64,000 nucleotides of DNA, taken from positions 29,685,158-29,749,157 of the forward strand of contig OX388314.1 of NCBI GenBank assembly GCA_947579605.1, in the 5' to 3' direction. This DNA comes from Athripsodes cinereus (lineage: Eukaryota; Arthropoda; Insecta; Trichoptera; Leptoceridae). Shown piece after piece: positions 1 through 10,273 of this stretch. The position numbers were made by a program, and so were the translations under genes. Below the pieces are notes generated by a model. It was not told the origin of the DNA and did no database searches. It worked only from the letters and a program-made list of their open reading frames with translations. Each line of letters opens with the position of its first letter. Positions within the stretch are counted from its first letter, which is position 1.

Positions 1-170
1 GTCAAAATCAAAGCGCATCTGACAGATCGTTTCTATATCGGTGGACTGTGTGAACAGGTGTGACGATCAATGGGCGTACGGCGAATTTTGTTTTTTCGCC
101 TGGCGTTATATTTTGAAATTCGTCTGGCGATATTCGCCAAATGTGAACACACCATAACACACACGAATTC
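1..170. other. No gene seen at left edge
   Basis: Short AT-rich stretch left of the terminus of the Penelope-like element. It contains a degenerate inverted motif, CGAATTTTG near 81 and CAAAT/CGCCAA near 132-142. No convincing coding potential or RNA gene was seen. Confidence 0.4.
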
Positions 171-823
171 AGATAATAAATATTTAAATAAAAAACACTG
201 TTTACTTTCATTTAAAATTGTTATAATATTAAAAGCTTTTCGGACATACGTCCATCTTCAGTAATAATTACTTATAACTAATGACAAATGACAAATTGAT
301 GGTACATGATCTGTCTGATCACATCTGTCAAATTCACTTGTTCAAAGAAACATCTGTCAATCTCTGCTCCCGGTTTTTGTTTTTCTGTTTGGTTAATTAT
401 TGTTCGATTTAAGTTTTTAGAGTTTCGACTGATATTTTAATGTCGGCGGACCAAGAAGTGATATTAGAGATTACGAAAACAAAGCTGAAAAAACTGTGAG
501 TTGTCATTTAAGATTTCACTTTTTACAAAGTATATAGAAAAATCTAAATATACTGTCAGAGTCAACCAATAAGCAGCTGATATTTGACTGCTCTGTGATT
601 TGCCGCTATATTCTTGGCGCGCATGCGCAATTATTGTAATTACGGGCGGGAAGATTTGTATTCATCTGACAGCGACATCAGGAGCAAGAACGCAATCTCA
701 GGAGCACCACTGAAGTTATTCTCAGTGCTATCAGGCGTAGTTCTATAACATTGATTTTGCACACTGATTTCATACTCTGCTGCTTACACTTGTTTTTACT
801 GTATCTACAAATATATTCACATA

Positions 824-1837
824 ATGTCCTGCAAATTGTGTAATGCTGTAATAATAGAGGAGGATGCAATAAGGTGCCTGCTTTGCAATGATGCCTTTCA
901 CTTTCTATGTCAGGGTATGTCAGAGGCTAACTTTAGAAAATTGGGCTCTAGGAAGCAAAACTGGAAATGTAACGGCTGTAAGTTACTGAAATCAAAGAAT
1001 GATGTAGGCAATTTGACTTTGACTAAACCATCGTCATCAGCTTCTAGCGTCAATATTGGATCCAGTTCTTTTGATGAAGCCTTGTCACCTAAGGTTGCTG
1101 AATATTTAGACGCGAAGTTAAAGTCTTTTATGTCTTCTCTGAACACTAAAATTGACGGCACACTTGATAGAATAGAAGACAGATGTAATACCGTCTTAAA
1201 CACATTTAATTCATATATGCAGAAGTATGATGATTTGGAAAAAAGGTTAGAGATCATGACCGACGAACTACAGGAAATGAAAACAAGCTATTCGGCCTTG
1301 ACTCATAAATATGAACGTTTACAGAAGTATTCTGAAGATATTAATGCTCGTTTGGACATTTCTGAAGCTCAGTCAAGAAGGTGTAATCTGGAATTGCAAA
1401 ATATTACTGAAAAGAAAACTGAAAATTTGATTTCAGTAGTGACAACGTTGTCTGATAAACTAGGAATTCCTATATCACCTGAAGAAATTGCATCAGTTCA
1501 CAGAGTTCCACACAGAGATAAATCTAACAGCTATCCAAAAAATATTGTGGTCAAGTTTTTCAACAAGAACATTCGAGATAATTTTTTAAAAGCATCAAAA
1601 TTGAAACGTGGCTTGACTACTCACGATCTGGGCATCTCGGATACCAAGCGAAACGTTTATGTTCAAGAACATTTGACTCCAAAATTAAAATATTTGTACA
1701 AACTGACAAGATCAATGGCAAAGGAAAAAAAGTACCTTTTCACTTGGGTAAAATATTCAAAAATTTTTACCAGGAAGGAGGCTCAAGGTCCAGTTCTAGC
1801 AATCAAATCAGAAGAAGATCTCTGCAAAATCATTTAA
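824..1837 (+). CDS. LINE 1 ORF1 protein: PHD-like zinc finger, coiled coil, RNA-binding C-terminus
   Basis: 337-aa protein. Residues 4-53 carry a cysteine/histidine series (CKLC, CLLC, HFLC, WKCNGC) spaced like a PHD finger. Residues about 90-185 are rich in charged heptad-like sequence (SFMSSLNTKIDGTLDRIED onward) and are a probable coiled coil. Residues about 185-320 resemble the RNA-binding half of LINE ORF1 proteins: a short RRCNLELQNI strand, a SVHRVP motif, then KNIVVKF. In this class ORF1p binds element RNA and acts as chaperone in the retrotransposition particle. The ATG at 824 directly precedes the first zinc ligands. The ORF is intact. A 355-bp spacer separates it from ORF2. PHD-bearing ORF1 proteins are known from several insect CR1-type LINEs. 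Confidence 0.85.
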   Translation: MSCKLCNAVIIEEDAIRCLLCNDAFHFLCQGMSEANFRKLGSRKQNWKCNGCKLLKSKNDVGNLTLTKPSSSASSVNIGSSSFDEALSPKVAEYLDAKLKSFMSSLNTKIDGTLDRIEDRCNTVLNTFNSYMQKYDDLEKRLEIMTDELQEMKTSYSALTHKYERLQKYSEDINARLDISEAQSRRCNLELQNITEKKTENLISVVTTLSDKLGIPISPEEIASVHRVPHRDKSNSYPKNIVVKFFNKNIRDNFLKASKLKRGLTTHDLGISDTKRNVYVQEHLTPKLKYLYKLTRSMAKEKKYLFTWVKYSKIFTRKEAQGPVLAIKSEEDLCKII

Positions 1838-2192
1838 ATTTATTAATGTCTCTTGTTATTGTTGAACAATCTCATGTTATTTCTTGCTTAACAATTATTG
1901 TATTTAGGTTGGCACTTTTCTCATCCTTTTCCTATACCCTTTCAATATTCCTAATATTTTGGTGTTCATGTTCGCCTCGGGGAGTGGCTAATGGTCTGTT
2001 TCGTGTTGGCCGCATTTGTTGTATTGCTTCATGTGTTCGTTTGCTTGATGATGCTATTATCATTGGGAGAATTATGCATTTGTGGAGATTTTATTTATAT
2101 GTTTGCTTTAAGTATTGTACAACTGCTATGAGTATAGGCCCCTACAATAATTTTATATACTATTTAGGGAGTATTTATATACATACTACAGG

Positions 2193-3485
2193 GTGAACCA
2201 CATTAAAGTATTCTATCAGAATTGTCGGGGCTTGAAGTCTAAGATCGAGGAGTTTAGAGCAAACTTATTTGCAAATAATTATGATATAATTGTTTTGACG
2301 GAAACTTGGCTAAATTGTGGCATGTTTGATAGTGAACTTTTTCAAAACGAATATACAGTTTACCGGAAGGATAGGGATTTCATATTGAGTGGTAAAAAGG
2401 ATGGAGGTGGGGTCTTAATTGCTGTGAATCGGACACTGGGATGTTCATCCACTCTTGTTTGGGATGATATTGGTGAAAGTTTTTTTACCAGTATTTGTTT
2501 TTCATCGGCAACACATAGTTCCATGAAAAAATGCTCATTGCTACTGGGTGTAGTATATATACCGCCTTCCACATCCTTGGATACTTATAACGTCTTTTTT
2601 AAAAGTATATCTGAACGATTAATTAGCTATAACGACAAAACGGACATTTGTCTTATTGGAGACTTCAATATCCCGACAATACAATGGAAAAAAGACCCCG
2701 ATGTTGAGTCAATCTTTGTTCCGTATTCTTATTCGGGCCCTGTTGCGCAGTATTTGATAGAATCTATATCTTTTCTCAATATGTTTCAGTATAACGGAGT
2801 TTATAATAGCAATCAAGTTATCTTGGATTTGGTTCTCTCAACTATTCCGTGTTCTGTTACAAGATGTGACTCTCCACTGGTTGGTGAGGATTCACACCAT
2901 CCTTCACTGTTGATAGATTATGAGTTTGAAATTGCTGAGGATTTGTCTCGAAATATGATCCAGAAATTGAATTACTTTAAGTCAAACTTTTCGGAAATAA
3001 ATTTCGAACTACAAAGTGTTGATTGGGTCAACGTTTTGGGAAACGGACCGGTGAATGAGATGGTTGAATCGTTTTATGGGTATGTTTTACCGATAATTGA
3101 GAAGCATACACCTATGAAGAGGGTGTCACCTAATAATTTTCCCAAATGGTTCTCTAATAAAACTGTGTTGTTGTTTAAGAGAAAGTCCAAGGCTTGGCGT
3201 AAGTGGAAGATGTACCGTAATGATTCTGACTACAATTTATTTTCTCAACTAAGAGCTCAGTTTAAGTTGTCGCAGAATCACGATTATAGGTCTTTTATTA
3301 GTAACACTGAGAAGTCACTTAAGGGCAATGTCAAGTCTTTCTTTTCGTTTGTGAATTCCCTTAAAGAATCTAGAGGCTATCCAAGGGTAATGGGTGACGG
3401 TGACCAGACTTCGAGCGATCCAGAGGGAATTGCGAACTTGTTTTCCTCGTTTTTTGGTTCCGTATTTTCACTGAATAATTTACAT
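2193..3485 (+). pseudogene. LINE 1 ORF2, N-terminal part: APE-type endonuclease
   Basis: The open frame encodes an apurinic-endonuclease-like domain. Visible motifs are FYQNCRGL near the start, LTETWL (about residue 35), VVYIPP (about 122), LIGDFNIP (about 155) and GEDSHHPS (about 230), matching the order of catalytic motifs in LINE endonucleases, which nick target DNA for target-primed reverse transcription. The first codon of the open frame is GTG, with no nearby in-frame ATG, so the true start is unclear. The native frame ends where a foreign fragment begins at about 3486; the ORF runs on into that fragment and stops at 3629. It belongs with the RT half at 3624-5205. Confidence 0.8.
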
Positions 3486-3623
3486 AATAATAATAATAAT
3501 AAAAAATCTTTATTGCACAAAAAAACAAACATTATTGAAACACAAACATTGCAGAACCAGACAAATAAATTTGTGCAATGGGCGAGTTTATCGCAGAAGC
3601 GCGATATCTTCCAACTAACCCAT
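3486..3623 (-). mobile_element. 3'-end fragment of another LINE inserted in LINE 1 ORF2
   Basis: About 135 bp reading on the minus strand as a LINE 3' tail: GGTTAGTTGGAAGA, a GCGATAAACTCGCCC block, then a (TAA)n tail at the left (about 3486-3503). The same block occurs on the plus strand at about 20926-20962 at the end of the LINE remnant there. ACAT occurs just left (3482-3485) and just right (3624-3627) and may be a short target duplication. The insertion splits ORF2 of LINE 1. Confidence 0.75.
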
Positions 3624-5205
3624 ACATGATTCTAATACTGAGCAATCGGAAAATATTTTAACTAACTCATGTTTATCCACGGTAAAAATCTTGAAATCTG
3701 ATATTTATAAACGTTTATTAGGTATAGATGAGACTAAAGGAGTTGGCCCTGATGGTATAGCACCAATTATATTAAAGAGATGTGCAAGTCATTTAACCAA
3801 ACCATTGTATCTGATATTTATTAGGAGTTTACAAGAAGGGTGCTTTCCATGCAAATGGAAGATGGCCAATATTACTCCTTTGCATAAATCTGGCAGCAAA
3901 TCGGACGTTCGTAACTACAGACCAATTTCAATTCTGTCACCTATTTCAAAAATATTTGAGGGTATTGTTCGTGAACAAATGACTTTTTTCCTAAAGCCGT
4001 ATCTTCTTGTGGAACAGCATGGGTTCATGAGTGGAAGATCGACAGTAACAAATCTGATTTCATACACTGATTTTCTTTTCTCAGCTATGGACAATCGTAT
4101 ACAGGTGGATGCCATTTATACCGACTTTCAGAAGGCATTTGATAAAGTAGATCATCGACTTTTGATTAAGAAGTTAGAATTTCATGGAATTCATGGGAAT
4201 CTTCTTAGGTGGATTGACTCATATATTTCTGATAGATTGATGACAGTTAAACTTAACGGTTACTCATCTGGGAGTGTCAGTGTTACATCTGGTGTCCCTC
4301 AGGGGTCTGTTTTGGGTCCTTTACTTTTCACGATATTCATAAACGACATAAAAAAGTGCTTTAAACATTCAGAGCTTCTATTATTTGCGGACGATTTAAA
4401 AATATACCGTCAAATTCAATCATTGTCTGACTGTGAAATGCTCAACGAGGACTTGGGAAGACTACACGAGTACTGTAACAGAAATAACTTGCACTTGAAT
4501 CTGGAGAAGTGTAATCTGATTTCTTTTACCAAAAATAGAAACAAAATTCCATATACTTACAATATCCATAATCATGATTTAAAAGAAGTACACAAGATTA
4601 GAGATTTAGGTGTGGTGTTTGATTCTGAGCTTCACTTTGATGATCACGTGAACAAAATTACCGAAGAGAGCAATAAAATACTGGGATTTATTTTGAGGTC
4701 TACAAAGTCATTTAGGTTATATGAATCGTATTTGCAATTGTACTTATCGTTGATTCGCTCCAAGCTGGAGTATTGTTCGTCTGTATGGAATCCACATTTT
4801 AAAAAATATGTCGATCAGGTTGAGAGAACTCAGTCTAAATTCATTCGTTTGGTTAGGAAGAGATTGCATTATCCTGTTATAATTAAAGATCTGCCTAAAT
4901 TAGAATTAAGAAGAGTTTTGCTGGATGCATGCAACCTGAGAAAAATATGCTTGTCCGAATACGATGTTCCTAATGTTTTAGATAGGATTAATTTTAGAAT
5001 GCCTACTTTAACAAGATCATGTTTCCCCTTCTACCTTAAAAAAACAAAAACGATTGCAGGCTCAAGAAACCCTTTATATAGAATGTGCGATGCTTATAAT
5101 AAAAACTTTTCACAGTGCGATATGGCTTGTACATCGAACCATGGATTTAAGCGGCTTATCGGTCGTCACGTTTTTGGTCCTGGGCCTGTCTCGGAGGTGA
5201 GCTGA
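3624..5205 (+). pseudogene. LINE 1 ORF2, C-terminal part: reverse transcriptase
   Basis: Complete RT domain in a frame different from the endonuclease half because of the insertion upstream. The frame is open back to the insertion boundary; the first start-like codon is TTG at 3691. Motifs in order: GVGPDGIAP, NYRPISILSP, EQHGFMSGRST, YTDFQKAFDKVDH (motif A aspartate), SGVPQGSVLGPLLF (motif B), LLFADDLKIY (catalytic ADD), then the thumb, including LGVVFDSELHF. A conserved C-terminal tail ends at 5205. No RNase H is present. The intact protein would copy element RNA at the nicked target. RT identity is very secure; the interruption is seen directly. Confidence 0.88.
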
Positions 5206-5662
5206 ATACCCCCCCCCTTTCCCAATTCCCTTTTTAAAGTGCCAATAACGTCAGGTTTGTGAGGAAGGAAGTTGAGAGTGGAATGAGACGAAAAAATGAA
5301 AAAAATGTATGTGTTTGATAAAATGTGAAGTGTTGGGATAGTATTTGTTTTTAGTCTCTTTTTAAAGTTTTTGATTTTCCTTTTTTTAGAGTTTGTTTTG
5401 TATTGTTATTGCATAGGTACATTTAGGAAGTGTGAATGTGTTTGTGCGAATGAATGTATTATGTGTGCGAAATTGGGTGAATGGATGTATTGTGAATGAA
5501 TGTATTGTGTGTAAGATTTTCTATGATAGTTTTGTGTGTTATTGCTGAAGTGTGCACTGTTTGGATGTAAGACTATTGGAATGTTTTTTTGTCGCTTACA
5601 TGTTATATTTATGTGTCTTTCATCTGTTGTGTACCATGTAAATGAATAAATAAATAAATAAA
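5206..5662 (+). other. LINE 1 3' untranslated region
   Basis: Non-coding T/G-rich tail of LINE 1 with a C-run (about 5211-5217), repeated GTGCGAATGAATGTATT-like units (about 5446-5510), and TAAA repeats at the very end (about 5645-5662). The reverse complement of about 5304-5662 recurs at 19631-19990. Confidence 0.8.
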
Positions 5663-5755
5663 ATGATAATACAAAATTAAATGTGGGTAGGGGGAGTGGG
5701 CGGGGTTAATAGAGATGTAAAATGGATATGTGAAGGTATTGGTAGAGATATTGTT

Positions 5756-6619
5756 TTAAGGTAATCTATGGGTGGAAGTAGTAAACGGGTAGGTAAGAGG
5801 AGAAATTAGAGGTGGGATTTGAATGTTAATGGTGTCATCTTTATTTTTGTTGATCTCCATTGCCTCCAGTATATTCATTTTTTGACCTTTTTTGCATTTA
5901 TGTAACACTTGTATGCCTTCCTGGTTGAAAGAGTGCCCCCATTCTTTGGCATGGTCCGCCATTTCCGAATTTACTCGAATTGTGTTTAGAGCCATTCTAT
6001 GTTCTTTATATCTGGATGAGATTTTTCTTCCAGTTTGGCCGATGTAATATTTTGAACAGTCGTTACATTGTAATTTATAAATGCCGCTGTGGTCTAGTTT
6101 CTTAGTTTTGGATTTAGTATTGAACAATTTTTTACCTATATTATTTGAGGTATAATATGCTGGTTTAAATGTTGAGTTTTTACACATATTTAAAGCATTA
6201 TATGTTATCTGACCCATAAATTCTATTCTTTTATATGTGAGATCTTTGTTTGACTGTGGTTGTATTTTAGGATAAATATATTTATATGTAAGAATATTTC
6301 TTTCCTTTTTTTGTACTATTTTCATAATATCGCAATTATTATATCCATTGTTATTTGCAATATCTAATATTGTTTTTAATTCTTCATTGTAGTTGTTGGG
6401 TGATAAAGGGATGGATAACAAACGATGAATCATGGAATTGAAAGCGGCCATTTTTTGTGATGTGGGGTGGCATGATGTTGAATGTATTATTGTATCTGTA
6501 TACGTAGGTTTACGATAAATTTTAAAATCGAATTTATTGTTTTTGACTGATATAGATAAATCCAAAAAATTCAATATTCCATCTTCTCCTACTTCCACTG
6601 TGAACTGGATGTTAGGATG
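5756..6619 (-). pseudogene. Penelope-like RT C-terminus with GIY-YIG endonuclease (5'-truncated)
   Basis: The open frame from the arm junction at about 6619 (first ATG at 6598) encodes about 285 aa. The N-terminal part, FTVEVGEDGILNFLDL followed by IYRKPTYTDTIIH, is the end of a Penelope-type RT. The C-terminal part, GIYKLQCNDCSKYYIGQTGR followed by YKEHRMAL, is a GIY-YIG nuclease with the expected GIY and YIG tripeptides and arginine. The Cys residues between GIY and YIG and the downstream conserved His/Glu positions fit the Penelope variety. The catalytic RT palm is absent, so the protein is a remnant. Confidence 0.85.
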
Positions 6620-6620
6620 T

Positions 6621-7159
6621 TGTAACGATTGTTCAAAATATTACATCGGCCAAACTGGAAGAAAAATCTCATCCAGATATAAAGAACATAGAATGGCTCT
6701 AAACACAATTCGAGTAAATTCGGAAATGGCGGACCATGCCATGAATGGGGGCACTCTTTCAACCAGGAAGGCATACAAGTGTTACATAAATGCAAAAAAG
6801 GTCAAAAAATGAATATACTGGAGGCAATGGAGATCAACAAAAATAAAGATGACACCATTAACATTCAAATCCCACCTCTAATTTCTCCTCTTACCTACCC
6901 GTTTACTACTTCCACCCATAGATTACCTTAAAACAATATCTCTACCAATACCTTCACATATCCATTTTACATCTCTATTAACCCCGCCCACTCCCCCTAC
7001 CCACATTTAATTTTGTATTATCATGTACCATCAATTTGTCATTTGTCATTAGTTATAAGTAATTATTACTGAAGATGGACGTATGTCCGAAAAGCTTTTA
7101 ATATTATAACAATTTTAAATGAAAGTAAACAGTGTTTTTTATTTAAATATTTATTATCT
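6621..7159 (+). mobile_element. Inverted second arm of the Penelope-like element
   Basis: Reverse-complement duplicate of the left arm's 3' part. It starts inside the GIY-YIG region (NDCSKYYIGQTGR reads from about 6625) and ends at the shared terminus at 7159. Compared with the left arm it carries a small lesion in the codons after MADHA (about 6740), which shifts the frame, so the GIY-YIG fragment here is broken. The remainder is 3' non-coding sequence. Confidence 0.8.
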
Positions 7160-7340
7160 AAATTAAAATGAACTTTCATAGTGTTTCCTCTTCGAAAATC
7201 GAAAAGTTATTATTATTATTCTCTTTAAAGCTACTTTGCACATCATTACAGCTTTTAGCCAATGCGATGTGCAAAAGGATACTATAGTTACACAATATTT
7301 ACAATATTCAAAAACAACAAAACAAAAAACATAAAGCAAA

Positions 7341-7424
7341 TAAAATACATACATATATACATACATACACATACACACATACATACACACATACACACAC
7401 ATACATACATACATACACATAAAA
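7341..7424. repeat. ACAT/ACAC microsatellite
   Basis: Simple repeat of ATACATACAC-type units lying in the 3' region of LINE 2 on the minus strand. It creates several spurious low-complexity frames. Confidence 0.9.
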
Positions 7425-7449
7425 AATCAAATAACAATCACACAAAAGA

Positions 7450-10251
7450 TCACCATAGAATGTTCGTTGACTCAATGAAGGCAACAAATTCCCTGTAAGA
7501 TACGTAAAACATGTCACAGTTTTGAGCCAACAAATTAAAAAAGACCATTGCCTTGTTGGTCGGAGAATTCATCGCCAAATTTGTTCTTCCATGGGTAGGA
7601 TAGAACAACAAATGCCCCCGCGATCTACTGTAGGAGTGCGGTACATAAAATGACAACTCTGTCAATACCATCGGATTATGAATTATTCCATTCAATAATT
7701 TAAAGTAATGTTTCAATAGGAAAAAATTTCTTCTCCTCTCAAGTGTATCATAACCCAAACATCCAGCGACAAACAATGAAGGATACAGAAATGGGTAATA
7801 TCCATACGTTCGACAATACAGATGTCTTAGAAATTTCTTTTGAACCTTTTCAAGCATTAAAGTATATCTGCTTTCATTCGGATCCCACACAACTGAGTTT
7901 GACTCGAGAATACTCCTGACCATGGAATCGTACAACGTTCGTAAAGTTGATTCATTTTTAAAGTACTTTGAATTCCGCAACACAAATCCTAAAGTTCTAA
8001 ATGCCTTCTCAGTAATATTGTTAACATGTACAGAAAAATTTAAATCTGTAGTATATGTTACCCCAAGGTCTTTTGTCTCCTGTATTCTGAGTAGTATATT
8101 ATCAGCCATATGATAATCAAACATAACTTTGTTATGATTTCTCGTGTAGGACATTGCATTGCATTTTTTAATACTAAAACCTAGTTTATTTGTATTTGAC
8201 CACAGCATTATCGAATCAACATCCTTCTGCAGCAAATGTGCATCCTCAACATCAGCAACGCATCTGAATACTTTTAGGTCATCGGCAAACATTAAATATT
8301 TAGAATGATTAACATACTGGCCAATGTCATTTATAAAAAGTGTAAACAACAGTGGTCCCAGATTTGACCCCTGAGGTACACCAGAGTTCGCAAAATATTC
8401 TGGAGACCTACTTTTATTATAGGATACAAATTGTTTGCGACTTCGAAAATAAGACGCAAACCACTTCAACAATCCATTTGAAAAACCAAATGTGCCCAAT
8501 TTCATCAACAGTACATCGTGATCCACTCTGTCAAAGGCCTTTTCGAAATCCGTGTAAATGACATCTATCTGAAGTGACTTATCTAGGCTCTGGCCGACAT
8601 AACCTGCAAAGCATAACTGGTTGGTTGTAGTCGATTTACCTCGACGAAATCCATGCTGTTCGTCAACCAAAAATGAGTTACAATGAAAATAAATTATTTT
8701 ATGCAACATCATTTCAAATAACTTCGCTGGAGCCGAAAGAATTGCCACAGGTCTATAATTTTCAATATTAGATCTATCACCTTTTTTATAAATGGGCTTA
8801 ACTCTTGTGGTTTTCCACTTTTCAGGAAATATACCACTACTAATTGATAAATTGAAAATAAATAGTAGCACTTCGCACAAATAAAATTGACCTCCTTTGA
8901 TCACAAATGGAGGAATCTCGTCAGGGCCAGCCGCATATTTTGGCTTTAACCTAGAGAATGCCTCAGTCATATCAGCCAGAGTAAAACTTGTTATATTTAT
9001 GTGCTGATTTGCCACTGAGGATGATGATACATCATTTACATTTAAAACTGGAGCATCGTCACGATACACAGAAGAGAAGAAACTCGCAAAGGCACCCGCT
9101 ATATTCTCTCCTCCCATAAAAGAAACATCATTCAATGTATAGCTCAAAGGTTCAAAATCACTTTTTGATTTACTTTTTATGAAATTCCAAAATTTTTTGG
9201 GTTCATTAGCAATATTTCTTTCTGCTTCATCAACGAACTTATTATGAGCATCGTTAATCATCTTTTTCACCAATGAACGAAGCTCCTTAAACTTGTCATA
9301 AGCTTGTGTTGAACCATTGGATTTCCATAATTTATGCATTAAATGCTTCCGTTCAATCGTTCTTTTCAGAGCACTGGTGAACCAAATTGGATATTTTCCG
9401 CGATTAGCTTGACCATTTACTTTAAAACAATTATCAAAAATATCATACAATTTTGCATACAAAAGATCAAGCGCAGTATTAACATCTCCAGCAGAGAAAA
9501 CATCCGACCAGCAAGCATTAGCCAAACAGTTATTGAACAAATGCATACATTTATAATTAAAATTCCACCTCGGACTTCTATCAACATCGGCAGATATTTT
9601 GTCATTCAAGATTGTGTTATGACAGTTATTTAAGCATAAATTAATGGCAAGGGTTGGGTGTGCTGGGTCCTCAGGCACTAATGGCACATCATGCCTGCTG
9701 ACAGAAATCCGAGTGGGCTGAGCGTTAGAGTAAACCAAGTCCAACATACGTTGGTTATCATTCAAAATAATATTACACTGATTAAGCTTAAATCTATTTA
9801 CAAAATATGAGTTCTCACCCTTGGAAGAGCGAGATGAATGAAAATTGAAGTCACCTACAATTAATACATTTCTTTCACCAATAACATTGGCATGACTTTC
9901 AATTTTATCATAAAATATACTGTAGGCATCTTCCAAGGATCGTGGTGCAAAGTAAACTACACAAATTAATAAAGAGTAACGCTTGAAAACCACTTTGACC
10001 CATAAATCCTCTCCTGAAGTTTCCATAAATGTTAAACGCTTCGCATAACATAAATTTGCAGTTCTGACAGCTACAGCAACACCTCCACCACGAGACTCTC
10101 TGTCTTTGCGGAATACAACATATCGTGAGTCGAAAAGTTCAGCATCATTCACAGAAGGGGTCAACCAAGTTTCAGTAAGCAAAATTAAATCCAGATTTTG
10201 AGCAAGAACATTGTTAGAAAAAAGTGCCGTTTTAGAATTAAGTCCTCTCAC
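7450..10251 (-). CDS. LINE 2 ORF2: endonuclease plus reverse transcriptase
   Basis: About 933 aa. The endonuclease domain spans the first ~220 residues: VRGLNSKT near the start, LLTETWL, VVYFAPR, IVGDFNFH and PEDPAHPTL. The RT domain spans about residues 430-700: AGPDEIPPF, NYRPVAILSA, EQHGFRRGKSTT, YTDFEKAFDRVDH (motif A), SGVPQGSNLGPLLF (motif B) and LMFADDLKVF (catalytic ADD). A C-terminal extension of about 200 aa follows without RNase H. The listed first codon is GTG at 10251; the same frame stays open upstream, past the ORF1 stop at 10274-10276, and no nearby in-frame ATG was seen, so start-codon use is uncertain and could involve reinitiation or a frameshift near the ORF1 stop. No internal stop is seen, so the protein may be functional. 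Confidence 0.88.
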   Translation of the reverse strand: MRGLNSKTALFSNNVLAQNLDLILLTETWLTPSVNDAELFDSRYVVFRKDRESRGGGVAVAVRTANLCYAKRLTFMETSGEDLWVKVVFKRYSLLICVVYFAPRSLEDAYSIFYDKIESHANVIGERNVLIVGDFNFHSSRSSKGENSYFVNRFKLNQCNIILNDNQRMLDLVYSNAQPTRISVSRHDVPLVPEDPAHPTLAINLCLNNCHNTILNDKISADVDRSPRWNFNYKCMHLFNNCLANACWSDVFSAGDVNTALDLLYAKLYDIFDNCFKVNGQANRGKYPIWFTSALKRTIERKHLMHKLWKSNGSTQAYDKFKELRSLVKKMINDAHNKFVDEAERNIANEPKKFWNFIKSKSKSDFEPLSYTLNDVSFMGGENIAGAFASFFSSVYRDDAPVLNVNDVSSSSVANQHINITSFTLADMTEAFSRLKPKYAAGPDEIPPFVIKGGQFYLCEVLLFIFNLSISSGIFPEKWKTTRVKPIYKKGDRSNIENYRPVAILSAPAKLFEMMLHKIIYFHCNSFLVDEQHGFRRGKSTTTNQLCFAGYVGQSLDKSLQIDVIYTDFEKAFDRVDHDVLLMKLGTFGFSNGLLKWFASYFRSRKQFVSYNKSRSPEYFANSGVPQGSNLGPLLFTLFINDIGQYVNHSKYLMFADDLKVFRCVADVEDAHLLQKDVDSIMLWSNTNKLGFSIKKCNAMSYTRNHNKVMFDYHMADNILLRIQETKDLGVTYTTDLNFSVHVNNITEKAFRTLGFVLRNSKYFKNESTLRTLYDSMVRSILESNSVVWDPNESRYTLMLEKVQKKFLRHLYCRTYGYYPFLYPSLFVAGCLGYDTLERRRNFFLLKHYFKLLNGIIHNPMVLTELSFYVPHSYSRSRGHLLFYPTHGRTNLAMNSPTNKAMVFFNLLAQNCDMFYVSYREFVAFIESTNILW

Positions 10252-10273
10252 ATTTGCGTATAAAATATCAATT

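Larger units (their letters stand above)
311..5662 (+). mobile_element. LINE 1: two-ORF non-LTR retrotransposon (CR1/Jockey group)
   Basis: Apparently full-length element of about 5.35 kb with a 5' leader (311-823), ORF1 with a PHD-like finger (824-1837), ORF2 with APE endonuclease and RT (2193-5205), and a 3' region ending in TAAA repeats at about 5645-5662. It is flanked by a 5-bp ATGAT duplication and sits inside the Penelope-like element. Its 3' region recurs, inverted and 5' truncated, at 19631-19990, which confirms the 3' terminus. No RNase H domain is seen. ORF2 is interrupted by a foreign insertion at 3486-3623, so this copy is probably inactive. Placement in the CR1/Jockey group rests on RT motifs and the lack of RNase H; the exact clade is undecided. 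Confidence 0.88.
171..7159 (-). mobile_element. Penelope-like element, inverted two-arm copy with nested LINE
   Basis: The 171-310 segment is the reverse complement of about 7020-7159, and 5663-6065 is the reverse complement of about 6621-7020. The two ends therefore carry the same terminal sequence in opposite orientation. The left arm (171-310 plus 5663-6620, minus strand) holds the longer coding part; the right arm (6621-7159, plus strand) holds only the GIY-YIG region and the 3' end. The arms meet at about 6620. Inverted or tandem partial copies are a known trait of Penelope-like elements. The LINE at 311-5662 splits the left arm and is flanked by ATGAT at 306-310 and 5663-5667, so it arrived later. 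The RT fingers and most of the palm are missing, so this copy is 5' truncated. Inverted architecture is seen directly; the family call comes from protein motifs. Confidence 0.85.

Noticed and set aside
1744..2196. 150-codon plus-strand frame between LINE 1 ORF1 and ORF2
   Set aside because: Hydrophobic, no family resemblance, overlaps the end of ORF1 in another frame; taken as spacer.
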